A stretch of 64,000 bases of DNA, taken from assembly GCA_022496185.1 (NCBI GenBank), contig WTXG01000061.1:120368-184367 (forward strand), in the 5' to 3' direction. Positions 35,381-47,308 of the stretch are shown in pieces. This DNA is from Multifurca ochricompacta. Its lineage: Eukaryota > Basidiomycota > Agaricomycetes > Russulales > Russulaceae. Position numbers and translations under genes: made by a program. Each line of letters opens with the position of its first letter. Position 1 is the first letter of the stretch. The notes beneath the pieces were generated by a model, which had not been told where the DNA came from, did no database searches, and saw nothing but the letters and a program-made list of their open reading frames with translations.

Positions 35381-37030
35381 TTACCCACGTTGCACAATTT
35401 GCCGCCCATGTTCCCGTGGCCACAACAAATCCTCGACGTATGTACTGAACGTACTCCCTTCCGTACCCACGACCGCCCATGCTCGCGCCGCAACCCCAGC
35501 ATCCAATAAAGGCGCCAGAAACGGCCCAAGCCGTACTCCATCCTCCGCATTCACCAGTTGATCCAAAACGCGCACCTCGCGCAGCAGAGACGTCCCCACC
35601 TCCATGGTGGCTAAATCTCGCAACAATACCATGCACGGAAACGCCGCTCGCAGAGGTGCGAGAGAACCCTGCACGTCCCCTTCCTCCTCGATGTCAGTAG
35701 CGACGAATAGCGGTACGTTCAGCGGGGCCAGTTCGCTCTCTTCATGCGGTTTTCCCGCGCACTTGACGACGCGCACAGTGCTGCTGCCGCTGTTCGTGTT
35801 CATGTTCATGGGGGGCATAGCATCAAGTACCGGTACTAGCCTTGTAGATCCAGAAGTTGGTAGTCGCGCGTGATTGACGCGTAGACTCACACTCAAGTCG
35901 GGTGGTGGGGGGAACTCCGCGTGGGTCGGTACCAGACGACGCTCGAGCGTATACACCTCTTCTGTACCGCTATCACTACTACCATTGATATTGAGCGCGC
36001 ACGCGACCAGTCGATACCAGATCGAGCGTACGGTTTGTTCACGTAGCGCACGGAACGGGCCGTTCGATAGCCGCACGTGCGCCGCGAGGAATGTATCCTG
36101 ACCCCCGAGCGCGTTTGCGACTGCCAGAGATGCGGCACGCAGATAAGGATTGGCAATTGCCATGCGCTCACGGATGGCGGTACGCATTGCGATATTCCTG
36201 CGTTTCGTAAGGTGGAGTCGGGACGACCCAAAGAGTGTCCCAAGCTGGATGAGTTGTGCGTCAGAGGCGGCAAGCAATGAGATCGGGTATGAAGTACGAT
36301 AGCGCGGATGTGGCCGCGCATTGGCGGCAGGCACATGATCTACAAAACGAAAGTCATACGCTGTCTGATCTCTGAGCTTAAATGTGCCAGCGTCCGGGGG
36401 CGGGTTCTCAAGCCAAGGATAGGTAAAGGTCTCGTGGTGAAAAAGAGGCTGCTCAGCGGCGATCGATGAGAGATCGAAAAGCCAGTCCCAGGAAACATGT
36501 GTGTAGTCAAAATAGCCCCAACACTCGGGAGGAGGAGGAGAAGGAGAAGGAGGAGGAGAAGAAGGAGAGACGCCGCGGCGTGAGATGGCCCTTGGACAGT
36601 GAAGTAAGCCCTGCTTTCCTGAGTGAATCAGGAGACGATGGAGATCGTCGAACTTGTGATAACTGATGAGGTCCTTTCCCAGTCGCGCTGGTGGCATTAA
36701 AAGCGTTCTATTGAGAAGGCGAGCAAGGACGAGGGCGTTTTCAAGTGCGATGCGCTGGTTGTGGAAACCGCTATGAGGAAGGTAGGCAAGATATTTTTCG
36801 CTAGGATTCCATTTGAATAATCTTCTGGATGACGGACCTACCACTTGTAAGGTAATTAAATCGTCATCAGGAAGAGTGCCGCCGCTGATAAAAGTGACTC
36901 TGGGAGTGCATGAAGGGAGAAAGAGAGCCAAGATGAGACAAGTGATAGAACCGACGAATAGCAAAAAGAATAAGCAGCAAAGATTTATTTTTCTCCGATA
37001 TAAGCGCACGGTGTGAGAGTGATAGGCCAT
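35381..37030 (-). CDS. O-fucosyltransferase-like (CigA-like) type II membrane protein
   Basis: A single exon of 549 aa if started at the ATG at 37030. The frame is open further upstream, but 37030 puts a basic N-terminus (MAYHSHTVRLYRRK) before one signal-anchor span (LCCLFFLLFVGSITCLILAL) and lies about 70 bp downstream of a TATA-like run. The lumenal part begins with the O-FucT-like block LAYLPHSGFHNQRIALENAL followed by VLARLLNRTLLMPPARLG, and ends with VVGTEGSTFSTYVEDLLW, matching the PF10250-type GDP-fucose O-fucosyltransferase ends. Basidiomycete homologues are often labelled CigA. It likely acts in the Golgi or ER on secreted glycoproteins; donor and acceptor are inferred from family only. 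A Ser/Pro insert (SPSSPPPSPSPPPPE) interrupts the catalytic region. Confidence 0.8.
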   Translation of the reverse strand: MAYHSHTVRLYRRKINLCCLFFLLFVGSITCLILALFLPSCTPRVTFISGGTLPDDDLITLQVVGPSSRRLFKWNPSEKYLAYLPHSGFHNQRIALENALVLARLLNRTLLMPPARLGKDLISYHKFDDLHRLLIHSGKQGLLHCPRAISRRGVSPSSPPPSPSPPPPECWGYFDYTHVSWDWLFDLSSIAAEQPLFHHETFTYPWLENPPPDAGTFKLRDQTAYDFRFVDHVPAANARPHPRYRTSYPISLLAASDAQLIQLGTLFGSSRLHLTKRRNIAMRTAIRERMAIANPYLRAASLAVANALGGQDTFLAAHVRLSNGPFRALREQTVRSIWYRLVACALNINGSSDSGTEEVYTLERRLVPTHAEFPPPPDLSVSLRVNHARLPTSGSTRLVPVLDAMPPMNMNTNSGSSTVRVVKCAGKPHEESELAPLNVPLFVATDIEEEGDVQGSLAPLRAAFPCMVLLRDLATMEVGTSLLREVRVLDQLVNAEDGVRLGPFLAPLLDAGVAARAWAVVGTEGSTFSTYVEDLLWPREHGRQIVQRG

Positions 37031-37157
37031 GAAGAGAAGAGAGAAGATAGAGAGAAACAGACACGTGCGTGAGGTTGTACAACACATAGGGGCCTCTAAT
37101 ATAATATATATACCATACCACCTATACCACCTATACCACCAGAAAACAACCACTAAC
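37031..37157. promoter_or_regulatory. Compact divergent promoter (127 bp)
   Basis: Only 127 bp separate the two ATGs. A central AATATAATATATATACC run (about 37098-37113) could act as TATA in either direction. A tandem CTATACCAC-type 10-mer (about 37116-37140) lies on the side of the small gene. Confidence 0.55.
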
Positions 37158-37643
37158 ATGCCTGACAATAATCAACCACGCGCTCCTTCGCCAGACCCCC
37201 ACATCTCCACTCCCAATAACCACGACGTCTTCTGGTGGGAGCTCAAGTCACCATTATTCAGTGGAGTTATCAGCTCCAAGTCCCAGTGGAAAGATATAAG
37301 TGAACGCTTTGGATATCATAAAATCGTAGTTTCCCTCGCGGGTTGTCAAGTGTCCGTCGACAATCGTACACGGGACCTCTTCCACAATAAGACGATTATT
37401 GATAAAGGATCTTGGGCAAGGGTGAATGCGACACTACGCCATTTGTATGTGTCCTCGTTAAAGGAGGGAGCAACAATGCCATTCGCGATCAAGCTCGGTA
37501 AGGATCATCTATCGGACCCGTCTCCCTTCATGATATGATAGACGTCTTGAATTCTCTGCTCTGCAGGCACACTTACGTGGAATAGTAGAACCGGGTTTCG
37601 TAGTGGGCAAAGAGTTACAGTGGGCAGTGGCAGTGTTACATGA
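37158..37643 (+). CDS. Small unknown protein sharing a divergent promoter
   Basis: Two exons, 37158-37497 and 37567-37643, give 138 aa. Without splicing the frame also stays open for a while, because the intron is 69 nt, but it meets a stop after 126 aa. The GTAAGG donor and TCTGCAG acceptor favour splicing. The protein begins MPDNNQPRAPSPDPH, has a core with FWWELKSPLFSGVISSKSQW and YHKIVVSLAGCQVSVDNRT, and ends TLTWNSRTGFRSGQRVTVG. No signal peptide or membrane span is visible and I recognise no family. Confidence 0.55.
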
Positions 37644-37903
37644 ACATATGTCACATGTCATGTCATTTGGGATGTGTCGTCATGGGTATTCTGCTGCTTA
37701 TGTAATGATGGATTAATTTAATTGTAATTGTAAATCCTTCCAGTCCAGTTCAGTTCTCAGTCTCGTCCCCGTCCCGATTCACCCGAAACCCACAAGGGAG
37801 AGAGGAGGAAGGGAAGGGGCTGGGGGCTTTAAGACAAGACCTCGCGCGCAGCGTTTCACACCCGGGCTATACAACTTCTTGGTGCTGTACACATTTTCAA
37901 CCC

Positions 37904-38849
37904 ATGTCTACACCATCATCATCCCCACCCTCTCCCCCGACATCTTCCTTTTCGCCCGGGCCCGCTCCTTCGAACTCGGGGTCGACACCAGGTATCTTAG
38001 GGCCAGGCAATAACCCTCCCACATCCCTCTACCGTATGTCCTTGTCCCTATCACTACGTTCTCCTCATACTAACCCTATCTTCAACCTCAAGTGTACACC
38101 TTTGTCGGTTAGCCCCTTTCCCTCCCTCCCTCCTTCCTTTTCCCTCCCCTCCTGCCGTAGTCTGATTGGATTTGATGATGCCACAGCCACCCTTTCACTA
38201 CTCTTTGTGATCTTCGGAATCCTCGTTGCGCGTTCCGTACGTCTTCGCCGTCGACGCAACGCTGCCGTTCTCGCTGCCATCGCCGCAGGAACGTACGTAC
38301 CACCGAGTACCCGTAACGGCCGAAAGCTCGATGGTCCTTTAGCGCCAAAACCGGTACTGTGGGAAGCGCATCTCTCATCGCCTTTACCGCTAGATGTTTC
38401 TCATGTTGAAAAAGGGTGGGCAGACATATTCGTGCGTTTTTTTTTCTTTCTTTTTCCACTTCTTTACAACACCCCCTTTGCCCATTGTTTACGCCGCTTC
38501 CATGGATTAGCCAATAGCAGGTGCAACACTTGTGCCCGACGCGACTCCGACTCCTAATACGCCCGATGATAATCTGACTTCTTGGTCTCGGTCCACCTCA
38601 TGGAGATCACGACTGCGGCGCATCTCATCATTAATCAGCGGCACCGGCCGCCGGCCCTCAAATCCCCCGTTAACGCCCGCATTAAATGACCCACCCGCTC
38701 TTCCCCTCTCACCGGCGCTGCCCTCTGCTCCTGTCCACTTGGCAGTTCTCATCTCAATGCCCGTCCCCCCTCCCCGTGGGACCTTACACCGTAGCAATAG
38801 CGGGCCACCTATTGTCGAATTTGGCGTTACGCACGTCGCTCAAGCATGA
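37904..38849 (+). CDS. Single-span membrane protein with a 15-nt microexon
   Basis: Four exons: 37904-38033, 38093-38107 (15 nt), 38187-38431, 38511-38849; about 242 aa. The N-terminal 40 residues are Ser/Pro/Gly-rich (likely extracellular). One transmembrane helix follows (YTFVATLSLLFVIFGILVA) with a basic stop-transfer (RSVRLRRRR), then a cytosolic region (TYVPPSTRNGRKL, PVLWEAHLSS, GWADIFPIAGATLVP) and a Pro/Ser tail. Skipping the microexon gives a different join, whereas including it yields SLYLYTFVATLSLLF, the usual start of the helix in related agaricomycete proteins as I recall them. Function unknown; the topology suggests a surface sensor or adaptor. Confidence 0.7.
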
Positions 38850-39233
38850 GTCGTTTTGTTTGTGTGCGCCTTGTTATTGGGGGGAGTGGGTAGCGACCCC
38901 TCGGACTATCTGTTGATGCTAACATGTTCTCACACGATTTGACAATGATTCAACGATCCCGATTTTTTTCATAACTTATTTATATATGGGCCATCACCTG
39001 TCCAGGCCTAATGTGAGTATATATGGGTATCAGGGGCACGACACACTACATCCCGGCATTTTTCGGCAGAGGTGTGGTCGTGTGGGTAGCCGTGTACGGT
39101 AATCAACTACATGCATGTAACGAGATCCCAACTGCACAACGTTCATATATACATCCGTATCAGTAGCTCTAGAACCAAGGTTTTCACAAACGTTCTCCCA
39201 CCCATGACATGGCAGACGTCTCAATACCGCCGG
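38850..39233. other. Convergent 3' spacer
   Basis: It lies between the membrane protein (+) and the methyltransferase (-). No coding potential recognised. Confidence 0.45.
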
Positions 39234-40800
39234 TCAGCGTATTTGTTCGTCGTCTTCATGAATAGGTGCCACAGGAGGTTCAGCAGGTTCTGGCGGTCCA
39301 CGTGCGGGCGGTGAAAGCGGAGATGATGACGTGTGGTTATCATCGGAAATAAACACGTTGGGTATCGCCACGTTGAGGAACGTGTACTGCCGCACCAGTC
39401 AGCACCTAAAATTTACATACATCTATCTCATTTGATGACGGCAACTCACCTCAGCGAGTTCTGCACCCTGCAGACGATTATAGTTCTGATACACCAAGTT
39501 GGGCTCCCGCGCTACTGCCCGCAGCCCTGCGCGCTCCAGGACGGTCCACCAGTTGAGTAAATCCAAGAATTCGCGATTCCACAAGTGCAACTCGAGTAAC
39601 ATTTCCGACACCGGCGCCACTCGTGGTTTTTCGGCGCTATATTCCATGCTGGGTATCAGGAAAGCGGTAAGTGTGTCGAATTCCCAGCCTTCGAGGTCGA
39701 TCTTCAATATGTCAATGTGTGTATGCCCTGCGTTTGAGTAGTAACAAAAATTGAGGACGAAAACCGTGCGACGCGAAGGCTTAGAGAGGGGGAGGGGGGG
39801 ACAGAAACAGGACATCACGCACCATTTTGACGCATAAGCGATTCAAGGGTGTGAGTTTTTGGAGAATCATTCGTCGCCTGAGCATCATATCCGGCAACGC
39901 GGTATCGTTTGAAATGAGCACGTTGCGCTGTGCCTCGTGAGTCCCAATATTCTCGCCTGCCATCATAAGCGGACACGTCCAATGGAGCATAAAACTCGCT
40001 GAGCGCAGTCGGCAGGGAGGCAGGGGATGAGAGGGCTCGCGGTAGGCCTGACGCGGTGTGATCGAACACAAAAAGTTGGCAATGGCGAGTTCGAGCGAGT
40101 AATTCAGCTTCGAAAGAAGCATCTGCCGGGGATCCTGAAGAAGCAAGCGGAATCAAAAGGTGGACAATGGAAAGAGGGGGTTGGGGGTAGGGGGGGAGGG
40201 ACAATCAGGCGTACCGACTGAATAAACCACACAATTCTCTTTTTCTTGTAGTCGAGATAATCCACAGACCCATTTCCCACCGTCACCAAGTGCTCCTATA
40301 CGTTCCAGTTCGTGTGGGCAGGAAAATGCGGGTGGAAAAAAATCCCCTGACAACGACAAATTAGTGAGGGTTATTTGAGAGGGTGTTTTTTTTTTGCTTT
40401 GTTTTTTGTTTTTTGTTTTTAAAAGCAACAAAAATACTTACAAACGGTATATGGCGGCCATGGTTCCTTGTCTGGTGGAAAGCTGTCCTGTGTCAGAACG
40501 AAACCACCTGCGAAACCGAGGGGCAAAATCGGACTCACAGAGCCACGTAACGTGGTGTGGGTCCAACTTTTGAAATGAGGGCATCGCGCCCACGCAGCAT
40601 CTTCTGATAGGAGCGTTCAGAGCGTCGTATCTTCGCAGCGAGCCCTTCATTAGCTGCGGAGGGTCTGAGTGATCGATTTGGCGGGGTAGAAGAGGGTTGA
40701 AATGCTGCTAGGGTGAGCGGGGAAGCAAAAGGAGAAGGGAGATGGTAAGGAGGGAGGCGAGGAGGAAAGAGAAGCGCGGGTGACGGCGGGGGAGAAGCAT
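39234..40800 (-). CDS. Methyltransf_22/FkbM-like methyltransferase, signal-anchored
   Basis: Six exons on the minus strand: 40800-40538, 40487-40442, 40346-40215, 40134-39823, 39727-39450, 39386-39234; about 394 aa. It starts MLLPRRHPRFSFLLASLL with a hydrophobic anchor. The domain reads DKEPWPPYTVWDFFPPAFSC, then ELERIGALGDGGKWVCGLS (SAM-site region), ASFEAELLARTRHCQLFVFD, HTHIDILKIDLEGWEFDTL (the KIDxEGxE motif) and LLELHLWNREFLDLLNWW, ending EYTFLNVAIPN plus a Pro-rich tail. Related proteins include METTL24-like and FkbM enzymes; the substrate is unknown, and membrane anchoring suggests the secretory pathway. The anchor frame runs into TAG at 40710-40712. The homologous sequence resumes one base out, so one C seems missing next to 40713. 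All other junctions are phase-consistent. Confidence 0.78.
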
Positions 40801-43800
40801 CGCTGGAGAGCTAATTGTCGCCTCTTACTACCGTTTATTCCGTCGTCGTTGTCGTTGTCGTCGTGGGCGGTGATGAGAGGGCCCAGTTGGTTTGACGGTT
40901 GGGTTGACGGGTGGGCTTTGCTTGCTTTGTGAGATCATGTCAGCTGAGCCGTGTTACCGGCTCCCATGCCACCTGCCAGAGGGTGCAAGTCTGTTAGGCT
41001 CGGCGATTTGCTTTTGCTTTTAAATGGTATATCTTACCATGACAAGGTTATTCCATCGCTGTACCGATGTCGCTTACCACTTGTTGCCGCTGATTCGGTC
41101 CTTACACCTCTGTCCGACACGCAGCCACAGAACGCACATGGTCAAGGTAACCTAGCCTCCCCTGTGTATCTGTTGGATCCCACCCATGAAACAGGTGCGC
41201 TGCCTCGTCATTACTGGAATTCACTACGAACGCATCAATGCTATTGGTACTATGACAGTCCTGCATACAATGCGATCTTGTATACTGTCAGATTTACCTT
41301 GTCCTTCAACTCGCACATCAAGCTCATCAAACTCAACTCGAGCTCTCGTTCTTTGCTTCGCTTCCAGTTACAAGTAAATCTGAAACCACTGCAACCTGGA
41401 ACGAATGCGTCAAATCACTATCTGAGCTCTCTCTTGAGTTCGTCCCGAGCTACACTTCGCTCCCTTGCTGCGACATAGCCATATCATGAGGCCCCCAGTT
41501 TTCGTTTTCCGTGTCGTCTCTAACAGCCCCTACCTCTACCCATCAGTCAAGTCTTGTTTCAGCCTTCGGTTATTAATTGATAAACAGTAGTCACCAGAAT
41601 AGTCAACGGTAAGGACGATGAGGATACCCTTGCGCACTTCAAACGACTTCTCTCGACTCGAAGTACAATCACATAGCTATCAATAGTGAATGCAATACAC
41701 CCCTATCGCTGTCCATCGTCGACCGAGGCATGCTTTTTCTCCTCCCGTTGGAAGTGAAGAAACATTGATCGAAGAATATTCTGGAACGCTGTTCCCTGTT
41801 CCACTAGCAGTCAGAATCGAAACCTACCCTACCCAACGAGGATTCTGTTTTCCAGAGGGGCGTGCAATAGGGGATCTCGCATCACTGGTAGTGCCCTCTA
41901 GTCAACGCTGGACGTAATGACTCTCAGACCTCGAGTGTGCTACGGCTGAGTGAGAACACGAGAACACGTAGACCCTGTTCGGTCAGGCTACTTGGGCCAA
42001 AACGAGTAGTGCAAGGGTGGTGGGGGCGATGCGGTGGATTGTTACGTTTGTCATTTCATCAAACGTTCTCCGTTTACTCTCAGTCTTACAGCACGAACGA
42101 TATTGCAGAATCTGAGTCAAGAGGTCCACGCCCCCGCAGATACCGACTTGTGTCACAAATACCCGAGCGAGCTGAATTCGAACCAAACTATGACACACAC
42201 ACCCCTCTCGAGATTTGGGTCGGATCTAGTAGTCCTAGGCATCGCAGCACGCGTCGGTAGGAAGATTTCCCTATGACACGAAAGTAATAGTGATAAAATA
42301 ATCCGTTCGACCGTCTTTAGCAAAGACAAAAAATCTCCACTACGACAGAGATTAAGTATTCGGGCGGCCTCACAACTTTGTTACCGCCTTCGGAGTATAC
42401 GATCCCGTTATTTGCGACAGCCAGCTATGTGGCCCATGAGCGCGCAGCGGAATTACAGCTGCGGGGTGAATTATAGGCCAGAGGTCCGAGGGAAACTGAC
42501 ATGTGAACCTTTTCAGTTAGCCTCTAGGGTGATAAAGTTGTGCTGTAGGAGGCAGAGTTGCGTCATGAGACGGGGCCGCTGTACTGGGTAGCACACAGGC
42601 CAGCATCCAGCTATCTTGCCTTGTTTAAGTATCTGCGATGAAGACACCTAATGGCGTGTTTACTCGTGGGCCAGAAGTTAGGAGAGAATCGCGAAACTGA
42701 TTCTGGTTGATGCCGACTCGAGAGTGAGGAATGTTGCGATAATGTGATAAAGGCCTTGCTCATCTGGGTCGAGAAGGATGGGGGCGGGGTTTAGGAACGA
42801 TTCAAGGCGGTGAGTATGTCGCTGTCCAACACAAGGAAAAAAGCCCTATTATTTCCCATTACAATGATGCGGCATGAATATAACCATGAGCTAAGAATCC
42901 AGATCTGAGCCATTCCGAGCTGTTCTTAAAATCAGCGGGAGTAAAGTTCGCCAGTGAAGCTTGCCTTCAAGAATATTGGTTCCATCAGCGGCAACACGCT
43001 ACTTAAACAAGACAGAAAAGTGAGAGAGGAATGGCAGACAGCAAATCAAAGAAAGAAAAGTTGATTGTTAATGGGATAGAGGGATTGCCCGGCCCGAATC
43101 CGGGGCTCGCTAAATAGACTGGAAGGCGATGTTGATGACGAAGATCACAAAATCATTCGAGATCGTGATACTGCACTTACAATAATAGCCTTGCAACTTA
43201 TTTTGAGGTCAGATTGGTTGCAAGGTGGCATGAGGATCACTGTCTTCAGGGAGTCCCGTTTAAATTTTGCCTGTCATAAAAAAACTCACTACTAGTGTCG
43301 GTAACCTGCTACGAGCATGAAAACACGGCGGAGCTAGAAAAAATGGACGAGAAGAAGTGCTGCGCTCAATCATGTCATCCTACCTATGGCACTTACTGTC
43401 GGGCACCTTCGTACTGGCATGCTGGGATTAGGTAGGTCCGGTAGACTCATAACTGGATGCTTCCATCAATATGAAACATCAAAAGATAGACAGGGGTGCC
43501 GAATACCGGACTTCCCGTGTAGAATGGACCCAATGGACATGATATCTCACACAAAGCACCAGTTGTCCAATAGCTGTCTCGGTTCTTGCTCATGAATCTA
43601 AAAACATTAGAGTGAATGCACCACGACCATAAGTTCGATTACGTCACGTGTCACGTTCTCCCACACCTCGTGCGAACGACGTGTCATTAGCTTTCTCATT
43701 ATACCAAACGTTCCTGGCTGCTACAAGTCGAAAGATATGGATTCCAAATCATTCTCATTCAGGGGAACATTCCGCAGGGTGTTTAATGCATCATCTAGCG

Positions 43801-43976
43801 GAAGTAAACCGGTCTGTAAGTATCCTTGCCATGGTTTACTTACTCTATGACTCAACAATCTGCCTTATCCAGCATTCACCTCAATCCCTTCTCATCCGAG
43901 CCGATCGGTAGAATGTTGACGTTTCACGAGCACGATTGAGACTTCGCTCGCTGTCTTGAAAGAGGCAAGCTCTTTG
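40801..43976. other. Gene-poor boundary between genic and transposon-rich DNA
   Basis: No gene recognised. The longest open frame (40951-41478) begins with GTG, has no plausible ATG and no domain. This 3.2 kb stretch separates the intact genes from the decayed NLR-like gene and the transposon nest. It may hold unrecognised old repeats. Confidence 0.4.
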
Positions 43977-46864
43977 ATGGGAAAGATACCTTATATTTCC
44001 GCCGTTGCGGGCCTCCTTCTCCAAGTTCTCACCATGCGAGATGTGAGTGCCTGGCCATTCTTCGCTTGATTTATGTGCTAACTATTTTTCGGACAGGAAG
44101 TAAAGCAGAATAAGGAAGAGTGGGGTGTTGTGATGCGCAAGCTTGGTCGAGTCGCCAGCCTCGTTGTAAATGTCGGGAGTCGTGCCAGAAATATGACTTA
44201 GAGGAAAACGATCTCCCCCCGGTCTCCGTACGATCTTGCAGTCCCTTCAGACGTACGTTCAATATTCTTGATAATTTATCACTGGCTCATCGTACACAAG
44301 TGAACTGGGTGGGATTGAAGGCGCGCTTAAGCAAAGCGTGGAGTTGGTCATGTTAGGAAGGTTCTTTTGCGCAGAGATTTGCTACGGAAAGTCAAGCAAT
44401 ATGACGGCGAGCTTTCAAACGTGCTTCAGACCTTCCAGGTCAGTCTTGGAATTTTCATCCCTCTCACTTGCCCAACTAATTGACTCCAGGCCGAGTTGGT
44501 TTTGGATGTGCGTTTTGCACAACTCGTTGACAGGCGCAAGGTATACATGCCGCTGGTAAAAAGTGGTAATAGCTCTTACGAATATTTGATAGGTCATCCC
44601 CACTGGTCTGTCTGGTCAGTCCAGTAACATCATGTAGGTGATTTTCTTGATACTTGTGATGTGTGTCTGCACTGACAATCACCAAGGTCCATGCCTCAAG
44701 AGCCACGGTCACCTCAAATATTTTTTGGACGAGATACTGAGCTCGCTATTATCCTTCACATGGTTTTCGACGGCATTCAGTCTCGTCCTGCCCGTATCGC
44801 AATCCTAGGACCTGGCGGTTATGGCAAAACCACCCTTGCAAATGCGGCACTCACTCATTCCGTGTTCAAGAGCACTTTGGGAATGCTCGGTATTTTGTTG
44901 CCTGTGAATCAGTCTTCTCGTCTGGTGCTCTGTTGGTTGAGCTTGCAAAGACACTTGGTGTCCTAGATGAAGGCTCAGATGCTTCCTGGGCTCATATCTG
45001 TGCCAAGTTGAATTCAAAAGATACCATTCTCTGTCTTGACAACTTTGAATCACCCTGGATCAGGCTAGTGAAGTGAAATATCCTGTTGAGGAGCTACTAT
45101 CCAGGATCACGGAGCTCCATCGTGTTACTGTGCTAGTCACGATGCGGGGGACTGTGCGGCCCGCCCAGACACACTGGACACAACCTTTCCTACCCTCATT
45201 AACAACTCTCACTCTTGATGCTGCAAGGGAAATATGGGGACAGATTGCAGGCAATTATGATGAATCTGCTCAGGAACTTATCAAAACTGTGGATTATATT
45301 CCACTTGCTGTTAACCTGTTGGCCCATCTTGCTCAAGCAATGCCACCTGTGCTGCTTTTGAAAGAGTGGCATAAAAAGCAGACAGGGCTCATTCAAACAG
45401 GCCAGACACACAAGCTGTTTAATTTGGAATACTCAATCCAACTATCCATTAATAGTGGCAAGATGAGAGCCAATCCATCTGCTAAGGATCTACTTGGAAT
45501 TCTAAGCATGTTACCAGATGGAATTCATACAGAACAACTGGGAAGATTTGAAGAGATCCTTGTTGATATGGATATCCTATCAAACTTGCATGTCTTGCAG
45601 CAGTGCAGCCTTATAAATGCAATTCAGAGAGATATCAAACTCATCCCATCATTCGTCACTTCTGTAATCAACAAAACTTCATATCATCAAAGCATAAAAA
45701 TTCACTCCAGGGCTACTATATCAACCTAGCATCTTCTGAGCCATCTACAGTACAGCATAAGAAGCATGCTGAGATGGTGCTAGAAGTAAATAACACAAAA
45801 GCCATGCTATTTGATCTCTAAAGTCAAACTATGGGGATATTTCAAATCTTGTTGGTGCCATTATCACATTTACCAATTTCATGCTGGCATAGGAGATTTT
45901 TCAGACAAGTTGATCAGCCAAACTGTTGAAACCTTACAACAGAGGCAGAGTGACTCATCATTAATAATAAGATGTCTTCAAATATGGGGAAGAGTGTACT
46001 ATTTTGCCAGTGACTTTGAAAATGCAAAATATAAGCACAAGAAGCAGAAAGGCTGTGTTCATCAAGCCCATATAATAACAGCTCCCTACATGCAGGAATC
46101 TTAACACATCTTAGTGAACTTTATCAACTATTAAATGCACTAGATGAGGCAGAGAGTTCACATCAGAAGGCTTTGAAACTTCACAAGATTGCTAATGATG
46201 TCCTGGGTCAAGGAAATAATCACAAAGGACTTGGGAGTATATATACAAGGCTGGGCAGGCTTCAAGAGGCTGAAGCCTCATATAAAAATGCCTTGAAACT
46301 CCACAAGATTGCTAATTCTACTCTGGGTCAGGGAAATGATCATAGAGGACTTGGAGACACATATCTAAGAATGAACAAGCTAGATGAGGCTGAGGCTTCA
46401 TATAAAAATGCCTTGGAGTTTCATAAGGCAGCCAATGATGTCCTAGGTCAGGGGATGTTCACAAAGGGCTTGGAGACACATATTTAAAACTGAAAAGGCC
46501 TGGTGAGGCTGAGGTATCATATAAAATGCCTTGGAACTTCACAAATTGCTGGTTCTGTCCAGTGGCAAGGAAATGATCACCTAGGACTTGGAGATACATA
46601 TTTAATGTTGAGACAGTTAGACAAGGCTGGACCTCATATTATGAGGCCTTAGACCTTCACAAGATTGCCAATTATGTCATGGGCCAAGGGAATGACTTGC
46701 ATGGTCTTGGCAAAGTGTATATGGAGAGGTTGAACCTGGAAGGTGCCAGAGACATGTTTGAGAAAGCACTTGCCTTGCACAAGAAAGCACATGTTCCAAT
46801 GTGGCAAAAGTTGGATCAGAAGTGTTTGGATGAAGTCCTGTCTAAGATGGGCCAGAAACATTGA
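43977..46864 (+). pseudogene. Fungal NLR-like (helical N-terminus - NB-ARC - TPR) pseudogene
   Basis: Exon 1 is 43977-44042 (MGKIPYISAVAGLLLQVLTM). An intron with a CTAAC branch point follows, then EVKQNKEEWGVVMRKLGRVA and RDLLRKVKQYDGELSNVLQT, a helical N-terminal region like that of basidiomycete STAND proteins. The NTPase has IFFGRDTELAIIL, Walker A GPGGYGKTT (about 44810-44840) and Walker B-like TILCLDNFESPW. TPR-like units of 40 residues follow from about 46150 (ASYKNALKLHKIAN, LGQGNDHRGLGDTYLR repeated). The frame is broken at several places (around 44205-44250, 44862, 45058, 45670-45720, 46030-46080, 46455-46560), mostly by one-base changes. Such proteins are proposed allorecognition or immune receptors of fungi. 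This copy looks non-functional, although some breaks could be assembly errors. Confidence 0.75.
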
Positions 46865-47285
46865 CCATATAGGAAATTCAGCAATCTGTGAGGAATTTCC
46901 ACATTCTTATTTAGAAATGATACAGTAGCTAATCTAGGCAAACTACTACTCAGGATAAGATTTATGCTAAGGGGTGGGAGCAATAGCTATCTTGTGTCTA
47001 TATATGATTTTTCACAGATGCTATGATGTATTCTTGTTATTTTCTTTCTTTACTTACTACAGTGATCACATTACTTTGCTTACTCTGCATCAGGTGACTG
47101 GAGACTGATGGTTATCACTTATCTGATTTGCTTAGTGACTCTTCACAGAATGTTACATCTGGTGTGGTGTGATTAGGGATCAGCAAGGGTTTTCATACCT
47201 GCATGGGTAAGTGCTGCAGGATTTGATGGGTACAGGTACAGGTATACAACTCCCAACCCACCAGAAACCTGTACCCATGCAGCAG
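46865..47285. other. Spacer with hairpin-forming GGGTACAGGT/ACCTGTACCC
   Basis: No gene seen. TGGGTACAGGT (from about 47227) and ACCTGTACCCATGCAG (47267-47282) form an inverted repeat immediately left of the transposon nest; it ends in the AGCAG target duplication. Confidence 0.4.
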
Positions 47286-47308
47286 TGTTATGTCCAGTGC
47301 AGGATGTT

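Noticed and set aside
40951..41478. 175-codon open frame on the plus strand in the gene-poor boundary
   Set aside because: It begins with GTG, has no ATG near the start, no domain, no splice extension and low-complexity Ser/Leu content.
42165..42190. GGTTCGAATTC-like B box on the minus strand, suggesting a tRNA gene
   Set aside because: No matching A box or cloverleaf arms at the required distance.
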